A stretch of 9,892 nt of DNA, taken from positions 1 through 9,892 of the forward strand of contig JAOZLT010000041.1 of NCBI GenBank assembly GCA_029934675.1. Reading direction: 5' to 3'. A model generated the notes under the pieces. That model ran no database searches. It was given only the letters and a program-made list of their open reading frames with translations, and was not told the DNA's origin. Each line of letters starts with the position of its first letter. Position 1 is the stretch's first letter. The stretch is from Candidatus Altimarinota bacterium (lineage in GTDB: Bacteria; Patescibacteriota; Gracilibacteria; UM-FILTER-43-11). A program made the position numbers and the translations under genes. Below, piece after piece: positions 1 to 6,900 of this stretch.

Positions 1-2
1 TA

Positions 3-224
3 AGAGAAACCAATGCTTCTGCTGAATCTTTTAATGCAAAATTAAAAGGATTTAAATCTCTTGTTCGTGGTGTAACTGACACTAAATTCTTTTTATATCG
101 CATAGCTAAGATTTATGGGGGAATTATTTATTCAAGGAAAAAAACTCCTGACCCACAATTTCGAATATTCAAAATTAGAATTTTAAATTTACTTCGGATT
201 TCGAATTTCGAGTTTCGGATTTAA
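3..224 (+). CDS. ISL3/ISAon1-like transposase, C-terminal fragment (5' end outside window)
   Basis: Frame 3 is open from the window edge to a TAA at 222-224 (73 residues), with no start inside the window. The first 38 residues look like the C-terminal end of a DDE transposase of the ISL3/ISAon1 type: NASAESFNAKLKGFK, then RGVTD and FFLYRIAKIY. By family analogy the Glu in AES (bases 24-26) may be the third acidic residue of the catalytic triad; this is inference. As I remember the family, these proteins end right after the RLTKIYA-like motif. Here the frame continues about 34 residues past it, and the last part (QFRIF...NFEFRI) is simply translated TTCGA repeat DNA. The native stop may therefore have been lost, and the copy may be decayed or fused at its element end. 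No terminal inverted repeat could be identified. The transposase call is fairly secure; the exact IS family is less so. Confidence 0.72.
   Translation, partial: RETNASAESFNAKLKGFKSLVRGVTDTKFFLYRIAKIYGGIIYSRKKTPDPQFRIFKIRILNLLRISNFEFRI
163..224. repeat. AT-rich TTCGA-type low-complexity repeat, copy 1
   Basis: This stretch is built of short variants of ATTCRAAATT and TTTCGAATTTCGAG. It includes the exact 12-mer TTTCGAGTTTCG at 206-217, which recurs at 882-893 and 2270-2281. It overlaps the run-on tail of the transposase frame and supplies its stop codon. It ends 18 bases before the TATAAT box of ruvA. Confidence 0.7.
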
Positions 225-246
225 AATTGTATCGCTATAATATAAT
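213..246 (+). promoter_or_regulatory. Putative sigma70-type promoter of ruvA
   Basis: GCTATAAT has its -10 hexamer at 236-241, and a second overlapping TATAAT follows at 241-246. With a 17-base spacer the -35 position would be TTTCGG (213-218), only a weak match to TTGACA, and it lies inside the repeat word. The ruvA ATG is 29 bases downstream of the first -10. No Shine-Dalgarno site is visible before the ATG. Confidence 0.5.
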
Positions 247-270
247 TCCATTAAAACTAATCCAACCCAA

Positions 271-837
271 ATGATAGGTTATATTAACGGTTTAATTATT
301 GATAAAGATGAAAAATCAATTATTGTACTTGCTCAAAGTATTGGCTATAAAGTATTTACCTCCACAGAGCTTATTGCTGAGTCAAAAATAGATGAAAAAA
401 TCCAATTATTTATACACACAGCTGTACGAGAAGATGATATTTCTCTGTACGGATTTAAGAAAAAAGAGGAATTAACATTTTATGAACAATTAATTAGCGT
501 TTCAGGTATAGGTCCCAAGGTAGCAATGGACATCCTATCAACCCCGCTACATATAACCAAACGTGCCATTATTAATGGTGATAGCGGAGTTCTGACAAAT
601 ATTAAAGGTTTAGGCAAAAAAACTGCTGAGCGCCTAATACTTGAATTAAAAAATAAAATCACTTCTATTGGCTTAGATAGTAGTAAATCTAATACCTCCA
701 CATATAACGAAGATGCAGTAGAAGCACTTGTAGGTCTTGGCTATGAGAAATTCCAAGTTATTAAAATCCTAGCCGATACACCACAAAAATTAAAGAAAAC
801 TGAAGATATAATTAAGTACTTTTTAAAGCAATCCTAA
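271..837 (+). CDS. ruvA: Holliday junction branch migration complex subunit RuvA
   Basis: RuvA binds four-way Holliday junctions as a tetramer and loads the RuvB motor for branch migration in recombinational repair. At 188 residues it is slightly shorter than the usual 190-205 but complete. An N-terminal OB-fold (about 1-62) starts with MIGYINGLI and ends with the family motif VREDDISLYGF (52-62). Two helix-hairpin-helix motifs follow: VSGIGPKVAMDILS (77-90) and IKGLGKKTAERLILELKNK (111-129). After a flexible linker (about 131-146) comes the small RuvB-binding domain III with EALVGLGYEKFQV (151-163). The ATG at 271 matches the normal RuvA N-terminus, so the start is well supported despite having no Shine-Dalgarno site. 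Neither ruvB nor ruvC lies in the window. The gene has its own likely promoter and a 105-base gap before pgi. Confidence 0.96.
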   Translation: MIGYINGLIIDKDEKSIIVLAQSIGYKVFTSTELIAESKIDEKIQLFIHTAVREDDISLYGFKKKEELTFYEQLISVSGIGPKVAMDILSTPLHITKRAIINGDSGVLTNIKGLGKKTAERLILELKNKITSIGLDSSKSNTSTYNEDAVEALVGLGYEKFQVIKILADTPQKLKKTEDIIKYFLKQS

Positions 838-841
838 GCAC

Positions 842-903
842 ATTTTTGATTTCATATTTTTGATTTCTGATTTACTTTGATTTTCGAGTTTCGATTTTCA
901 AGT
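842..903. repeat. AT-rich repeat between ruvA and pgi, copy 2
   Basis: ATTTTTGATTTC occurs twice (842-853 and 856-867), followed by further TTTGATTTTC/TTTCGATTTTC variants. These include the exact 12-mer TTTCGAGTTTCG at 882-893. The stretch belongs to the same TTCGA-type family as the copy upstream of ruvA and fills most of the intergenic gap. No hairpin terminator for ruvA is visible in it. Confidence 0.65.
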
Positions 904-917
904 TTTTCAGCTATAAT
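889..917 (+). promoter_or_regulatory. Putative sigma70-type promoter of pgi and the downstream pilin genes
   Basis: GCTATAAT has its -10 hexamer at 912-917, 25 bases before the pgi ATG. A 17-base spacer places TTTCGA (889-894) at the -35 position. The arrangement copies that of ruvA: in both, the 12-base repeat word ends exactly 18 bases before TATAAT. No other convincing promoter appears before the prepilin genes, so this one may serve the whole five-gene run. Confidence 0.5.
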
Positions 918-942
918 AACGTAGGCTAAAATAAACAAAAAT

Positions 943-2232
943 ATGATTGAAATTGATATTAAAAATGCTTTTAGTAATAAGGTCGGCTTGCGCAATGGTA
1001 TTGGTGAGCGGATTTTTAGGAATTTTTTGAGTAAAAACAAAAATTTAGTAACTAAAGTTTTTCAGTCAAAAGATAAGAACGGATACGCATTTTTAAACCT
1101 ACCGGATGACCAAAGCTTAGTACGAAAAATAAAGAAACAGGTAAAAGATCATCAAAAAAATAAATGGGAAAACATTGTTGTACTAGGTATTGGAGGCTCA
1201 GCACTCGGAGGTATTGCGTTAAGAGACGCATTGCTAGGACCACATCACTTTTTGGAGAAAAAACCACACCTCTTTTTCGTTGATAATATTGACCCTGACT
1301 TTGTAACTCAACTATTTTCCTACATAAAATTTGAAAAAAGCTTATTTATTACAATTTCCAAATCAGGAAAAACCATAGAACCCATGGCACTGTATAGTTA
1401 TACAAAGGAAAAACTAATTCAGAAAAAATTAAATCTCAAAAAGCATCTAATTTTTATAACAGATCCAAAAAAAGGTACTTTACGACCAATAGGGAAAGAG
1501 GAAAATATTACAATGTTTGATATCCCTGAAAAAGTAGGAGGAAGATTTTCGGTATTATCTAGTGTCGGTCTTGTACCTACTGCATTAGGAGGAATTGATA
1601 TTAGTGCGCTTTTAAGGGGTGCAAAAAAAATGAGAGATGTTATTAAAAAATCTAAACCAGAAAACAACCCTGCACTAATTTTAGCATCACTACAATATAT
1701 TTTTGATAACAGAAGGAATAAGCCAATGACTGTTATGATGCCATATAGCAATTCCCTTTTTAGATTTGGAGATTGGTACAGACAATTGCTTGCGGAAAGC
1801 ATCGGGAAAAACCCAAAAACAGGACCTACACCCATCAACGCTTTGGGAACAACAGACCAACATTCTCAGGTACAGTTATATAGTGAAGGGCCTAAAGACA
1901 AATGGTTTATTTTTCTTCATATCTTAAAGTATAAAAACACTTTAAAACTGAATGGAAATATGCCAAAAGAACTTGAATTTTTGAATAATAAAAAACTTAA
2001 CGATATAATCGACGCAGCGTATATCGGCACATCAGAATCGCTGGCAAAAAATAAACATCCAAACATTACGCTACATATTCCAAAATTAAATGCTGAAATT
2101 TTAGGAGAATTATTTATGCTTTTTGAATTTCAAGTAGCTTTACTCGGCCTTCTTTATAAAGTAGATGCCTTTAATCAACCAGGTGTAGAACAGCAAAAAA
2201 TAATAACAAAAAAGATTTTATCCAACAAATAA
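943..2232 (+). CDS. pgi: Glucose-6-phosphate isomerase
   Basis: This cytoplasmic enzyme interconverts glucose 6-phosphate and fructose 6-phosphate in glycolysis and gluconeogenesis. At 429 residues it has the short bacterial form. The tandem SIS-domain motifs are present: GIGGSALGG (82-90) and the sugar-phosphate loop SKSGKT (139-144). The first family signature, VGGRFSVLSSVGL, lies at 198-210. Expected catalytic positions are Glu285 (in LLAESIGK), His307 (in GTTDQHSQ) and Lys419 in the second signature (DAFNQPGVEQQK, 408-419). No key residue is missing. The ATG at 943 follows an AT-rich leader without a Shine-Dalgarno site. Its TAA overlaps the ATG of the next gene (TAATG, 2230-2234), so translational coupling to the first prepilin gene is likely. 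That is an odd partnership for a glycolytic enzyme. Confidence 0.96.
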   Translation: MIEIDIKNAFSNKVGLRNGIGERIFRNFLSKNKNLVTKVFQSKDKNGYAFLNLPDDQSLVRKIKKQVKDHQKNKWENIVVLGIGGSALGGIALRDALLGPHHFLEKKPHLFFVDNIDPDFVTQLFSYIKFEKSLFITISKSGKTIEPMALYSYTKEKLIQKKLNLKKHLIFITDPKKGTLRPIGKEENITMFDIPEKVGGRFSVLSSVGLVPTALGGIDISALLRGAKKMRDVIKKSKPENNPALILASLQYIFDNRRNKPMTVMMPYSNSLFRFGDWYRQLLAESIGKNPKTGPTPINALGTTDQHSQVQLYSEGPKDKWFIFLHILKYKNTLKLNGNMPKELEFLNNKKLNDIIDAAYIGTSESLAKNKHPNITLHIPKLNAEILGELFMLFEFQVALLGLLYKVDAFNQPGVEQQKIITKKILSNK

Positions 2233-3074
2233 TGGAAAAATTGAAAATTAAAAGTAAGAAGTCAATAATTTTCGAGTTTCGAACTTCGATTTTCGAGTTT
2301 ACGAGCAGATCGAGAGGAGGCTTTACTGTTATAGAGATGCTAACTGTTACCATTATAGCAGCGATACTTTTTGCCATTGGTGCAAGAACTTATTTCGACG
2401 AACGTGATAGATTTGTTTATAACAATGCCTTAGTTAAAACAATGGAATTAATCAGAACCGCAAGAAATTCCGCAACTACCAGTAGATCTGTATATGTAGA
2501 TATTGACCCCAGCTCAAACACCAACATGCAAAATGTTGTTCCTCCAAGCGGATATGGGGTTCATATAGATTTGAATCCAGCAGACGGAAAACCTCATTTC
2601 ACACTTTTCGCAAGTACAGGAAAAGGGTTAGACGGAGACGAAACAATACTAAATAGAGTATATGACGGAGGAGTATTGCAACTTCCCGATGATGATATTG
2701 CTGACTATATACTGGAAGAATTCCGGCTTCCTTCACAAATAAAATTTGAATATTTATTATGGGATGACGGGGGTAGCCAGGGATACGAAGCGAAATGGGA
2801 CCCCGGTAATCCACCTTCCACTCCACCAAAAACAAAAGCTGATAGAATTGATATTTTCTTTCGTCCACCACTTGCAGATGTTTATATGCAAGGATGGGTT
2901 AATAATGGCAATAAAAAAACTGAACATTTGGAAGAAATTGGATTAAAATTTTTTAATCCATCAGCACCCATTGGTTCACCAAAGAGATGTCAATATATCA
3001 TGTTAAAACGTGTTAGAGCCTTTCCTATAATAGAATATTCTGACTGTAATACCGACCCTGGTGTTAAGTCATAA
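2232..3074 (+). CDS. Type IV prepilin-like protein, GspH/FimT-like minor pseudopilin
   Basis: A 280-residue protein with a class III (prepilin) signal. The predicted prepilin peptidase site is Gly30|Phe31 in RGGFTVIEML, with Glu35 at mature position +5. The hydrophobic helix spans about 33-52. The following segment (ELIRTARNSATTSRSVYVDI, 72-91) and GYGVHIDL (107-114) resemble GspH/FimT minor pilins. The remainder is not recognisable domain by domain; C-terminal Cys253 and Cys272 could pair. The 30-residue leader is long, and its residues 12-24 (FEFRTSIFEF) are translated TTCGA repeat DNA. The ATG at 2232 overlaps the pgi stop; an in-frame TTG at 2241 is a weaker alternative. It is the first of four genes in H-I-J-K order, with the next gene starting immediately downstream. 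The likely role is priming or capping of a pilus or secretion pseudopilus. Confidence 0.82.
   Translation: MEKLKIKSKKSIIFEFRTSIFEFTSRSRGGFTVIEMLTVTIIAAILFAIGARTYFDERDRFVYNNALVKTMELIRTARNSATTSRSVYVDIDPSSNTNMQNVVPPSGYGVHIDLNPADGKPHFTLFASTGKGLDGDETILNRVYDGGVLQLPDDDIADYILEEFRLPSQIKFEYLLWDDGGSQGYEAKWDPGNPPSTPPKTKADRIDIFFRPPLADVYMQGWVNNGNKKTEHLEEIGLKFFNPSAPIGSPKRCQYIMLKRVRAFPIIEYSDCNTDPGVKS
2269..2305. repeat. TTCGA-type repeat inside the prepilin leader codons, copy 3
   Basis: This segment is made of TTTTCGAGTTTCGAAC, TTCGATTTTCGAGTTT and a short remnant. It contains the exact 12-mer TTTCGAGTTTCG (2270-2281) also found upstream of ruvA and of pgi. Here it lies within the open reading frame and encodes FEFRTSIFEF of the cleaved leader. 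The same word is read in the same frame (FEFR) in the transposase tail. No TATAAT follows 18 bases downstream, unlike the other two copies. Confidence 0.75.
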
Positions 3075-3089
3075 TTGGTAATAACTTTT

Positions 3090-3962
3090 ATGATTAAAAT
3101 CATCAAAAAAACCAAAGGTGAAACTATTTTAGAAACAATTATCGCATTTACGATTCTTGCGTTAGGTGTAACATTCGCTGGAATGATTATGAGTACATCA
3201 ATTAGAAATATGAATAACTCAAAAAACAGAATCATTGCTGTAAACATTGCGAGAGAAGGTATTGAAGCAGTTCGAAATATTCGAGATACAAATTGGCTAA
3301 GATTTCATAGTAAAAAAAGAGCCTGTTGGAACAAAAAACCTATATTAAACCCGGATATTCCTTGTGATGGAAGTATCAATAGTTTAATAGAACCTGGTAT
3401 ATATACAGTTTATAAACAAGGCGGTTATAAAGATAAAAGTATATACACACTAGGTCAGCCAGTTCAAAATCCACCTACATACAGATGGATGCTTGGAGAT
3501 TTAAAATGGAATGGTATACCTACCGCATCTACCGCACCATCAGTTACAAACGGTGATTATTATCACAACACGACTGAAGGTTTCACATATTTCGGTGTAG
3601 GAGGAAAATGGATAAATATAGCCCAATTAGATTCTGTAGATATTGACCCATTCCAAGATACAGACAGTGACGGAATATATAATAATGATATAAATTTTTA
3701 CAATCACATCTACGTACACCCAGAATCAAATAATAATCCATTAGGTACATTTGTTAAAGAAACACCTTTCATACGAATAATTACCATTAAATATTTAGAC
3801 AATAATGGAACTGAGGTAACTTCAAATATTGGCCTAAAACCCAACGTCAATCGCATGCAAGTAAAATCCAGAGTTATATGGAAAAATGGAGGAGTACAAT
3901 TTGATGTTGAGCTTGTAACACACTTAACCGATTACCTTGGGCGAGAGCGCCTAGCCGGATAA
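3090..3962 (+). CDS. Type IV prepilin-like protein, GspI/PilV-like minor pseudopilin
   Basis: A 290-residue protein from the ATG at 3090. A TTG at 3075, directly after the previous stop, would add five residues but is less likely. The leader is short and basic, MIKIIKKTKG, with cleavage predicted before ETILET. Mature +1 is then Glu rather than Phe, with Glu at +5 as required. The hydrophobic helix is about 13-36. The block IAREGIEAVRNIRDTNWLRF (53-72) is, in my recollection, typical of PilV-like proteins in Patescibacteria. An Asp-rich loop, DTDSDGIYNND (190-200), looks like a calcium-binding EF-hand-type loop. The C-terminus ends in beta-strand-like blocks (MQVKSRVIWKNG, FDVELVTHLTDY). Cys79 and Cys92 may form a disulfide. 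Its position between the GspH-like and GspJ-like genes agrees with a GspI/PilV role in a tip complex. Confidence 0.8.
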   Translation: MIKIIKKTKGETILETIIAFTILALGVTFAGMIMSTSIRNMNNSKNRIIAVNIAREGIEAVRNIRDTNWLRFHSKKRACWNKKPILNPDIPCDGSINSLIEPGIYTVYKQGGYKDKSIYTLGQPVQNPPTYRWMLGDLKWNGIPTASTAPSVTNGDYYHNTTEGFTYFGVGGKWINIAQLDSVDIDPFQDTDSDGIYNNDINFYNHIYVHPESNNNPLGTFVKETPFIRIITIKYLDNNGTEVTSNIGLKPNVNRMQVKSRVIWKNGGVQFDVELVTHLTDYLGRERLAG

Positions 3963-3965
3963 ATT

Positions 3966-6900
3966 ATGATAATAAACTTTAAAAAACATAGAGAAAATCC
4001 AAAAACCAATACCAAATTGGGAATTGATCTACAACAAGCTCAATCAAATCGAAATTGGAAATTAAAAATCCCCAACAAGAGTGGTTTCACAATTGCCGAA
4101 CTTTTAATGGCAACGTTAATATTGGGGGTTTTAGTTATATCGGCAGCGGGAATATATACAAATTTTTATAATTCCATTCGTAATTTAAAAGCAGCAAATT
4201 TGGTTTACGATGAAGCGCGTTTTACCATGGAACGTATTGTAAAAGAGATACGAAACGGAACAATCGACTACGAAGAATACTACAACCAATCAGTTAACTT
4301 TAAATATGATATTAACGAAATAACAAACGAAACATTTGGCGATAATTATTGCCAATATAGCCGACAATTTTATTCACCGGGTCCAGATAAAGAATATGGA
4401 ACTTATGATGACGAAAGCACAGGGTTAAATAAAAATTATGGTCCTGATGGAAAATTCGGAACTTCTGATGACATAAATGAAGCACCTATTAACAATGTAA
4501 TTCAAAAAAACCTATATATAATCAATGCACAAGGAAACAAACGCTCCTATATCAAGCGTATAGAAACCTCTGACGGTCAAGGAAAAGTCGGAATGGTTAA
4601 ACTTGTCGGTAAAGACTATGGTTTAGATCACATAGATAGTGAAGATGGTGGCAATCTTTGTTTTAGAGATAGTGGGGAAAAAGATGGACTAATAGACACA
4701 TGGGAATGTGAAAAAGGTTTTTATTGCCCAAACATCCCCGTAACATCGGATTGTCCAGATAATATATGTAATTGTACTGGAACTATCGACAAAATTCTGG
4801 ATGACCCAAATGATTTATCAAATAGTAGTTTTATTGATATTACGCCAGAATCTTTAGATATTGTAGATTTAAGCTTTTTCCTAACTCCAACAGACGACCC
4901 ACACAAAGCATACAATGATTCAAACGTACAAATACAACCACATGTAACTGTAAGATTAACTGCACGAGCTACTGAGAAAATCGCAAGTTCATTCAAAGGA
5001 GGAACACCGAGCATAGTATTGGAATCAACAATTTCATCTCGTGCTTATACAGAAATAATAACAGAATGCAATTTGCAGGAATGTATTGATAAAGATATTA
5101 AAACATGTCCAAAAACATTCTATGATGACAATTCAGGAGATAATTATTCAGTTGAAGTAGAATGTAAACAAAGCGTTTGGCCTTTATGTACCGATGATAT
5201 TTATATGACTTATTTAGGCTCAGGAGATGGACCTGGGCTAGATTCTAAGTTTAAGAATTTTTCCGCAGCTCCTAACAATTATCCAAATGGCTTAACATAT
5301 TACGAAGCTCAAACTGAAATTGGCTCATGTGATACATTATTTCCTAAAATCACAGAAGAAGAAAAAGCCGAATGCAAAGAATTACGATGCACAGACGGAT
5401 TCGATAACGATGGTAACGGTCTTGTAGATCAAGATGACCATTCATGCATTCTGGATTTATGTAACAATGGGATATTTGACCCTGGAGTTGAAGAATGTAC
5501 TGATGTAGGAGGAAACTGCTATATGAGACAAAAAGAATTAAAAGAAACAAGTTGTACTGATGGATATGATAATGATTGTAGCTATAATTTTAATATAAAA
5601 TGGGGTAATCTCACAGATGAACAACGAACTCAACTCGAGAGTTTAGGATACTCTTCAAATTCAACAACCCCAGAGCTAAATATAGGCTTAGGATTAGGCG
5701 CTGATGAATATGATATAAATTGTATAGAACTATTCTGTAGCAACGGAATAAAAGACAAAGGTATTGGAGATAAAGATTATGACACTCCAAATTATCTAAT
5801 TGGCAAAGATTATTCGCAAGAAGGTGATTGGGATGAGATGTGTAAAGATATCGGAGGACTATGTGAATTAATGAAAACTACTACCACGCCATCTGACCAA
5901 GACTATTTACCTTCGGATGGAGAAACAGGAGACTATTGCTACGATGGATTTGATAATGATTGTGATTATGATAAATCAAATGATACAGAAGGCGCTGATG
6001 AATTTGATTCTGGATGCATATCAGAAATTTGTTCAAATAACGAAGTTGATAATGAACTTATCGACCCTGCCTTTATTAACGATATTCAATATTTCAAAAA
6101 TTATTTAGTAAACTATTCTGATCCACTCAATCTTGTAGCTACCGCCCTAGATGAAAGCTGTAAAAATATCGGAGGATTATGCGAATCAATGAAAATTGCT
6201 AACCCACTGTCTGACCAAAGTTTTTTACCATCCGATGATGGAGAAACAGGTACTGACTATTGTTCTGATGGATTCGATAATGACTGTGATGGGAAAATTG
6301 ACCAATTAGATAATAGCTGTTGTTATGATGAGGATAGTGATAATTTTCAAGTATATATTGCTGGTCAGTGTGAGCCTGCTCACGGCAATGCTCTTAATCC
6401 TCCATTCGCACCTCCGTACGGCGCAAGGGATTGCGATGATTCAAGCGATATTATTAAACCTCAAGAACTAGAGACTACTTGTGATGATGCAGTCTATCCA
6501 TTAGGCCATGAACTATATACTCCTATAGGAACACCAATCGATGAAAACTGTAGTGGAGTTAACGAAAGAACAAGTGATGGTTGGGATCACAATGACCCTA
6601 CTTGCTGTGTAGATACAGATGGGGATGGGTATGGAATGAAAGATTTCTATATCTATGACGACCCTGACAATGTTATTTGCGATGGAAGCTTCACTAGTGA
6701 TATTTTTGATTGTGACGATCTTGATCCAGTAATTTACCCAGGCAATCCTGAAGTCTGTGATGGAAAGGATAATGATTGTAGTGATCCTGACCATTCCGAT
6801 GGAGTAGACCCAGCAGAAATAGATGAAGGTGTAGGTACCATTTATTACGTAGATAGCGATCTTGACGAATATGGGGATTCTCTATTGCCACCAGTATTCA

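Noticed and set aside
1419..1838. 139-codon open frame on the minus strand inside pgi.
   Set aside because: It lies wholly antisense to the conserved pgi catalytic core and matches no family I recognise. Similar antisense frames inside the large pilin gene (for example 4721-5014) were rejected for the same reason.
2313..2320. AGAGGAGG looks like a perfect Shine-Dalgarno site inside the first prepilin gene.
   Set aside because: It encodes the Arg-Gly-Gly of the prepilin cleavage site. The next in-frame ATG (2337) would start inside the conserved FTVIEM motif and lose the cleavage site.
3028..3034. CTATAAT inside the end of the first prepilin gene as a promoter for the PilV-like gene.
   Set aside because: It is a lone -10-like word in AT-rich coding DNA with no supporting -35 and no repeat word upstream. 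It is not distinguishable from chance.
3075..3089. TTG start for the PilV-like gene, and likewise GTG at 7723 for the PilX-like gene.
   Set aside because: In both cases an ATG five codons downstream gives a compact basic prepilin leader; neither upstream start has a Shine-Dalgarno site.
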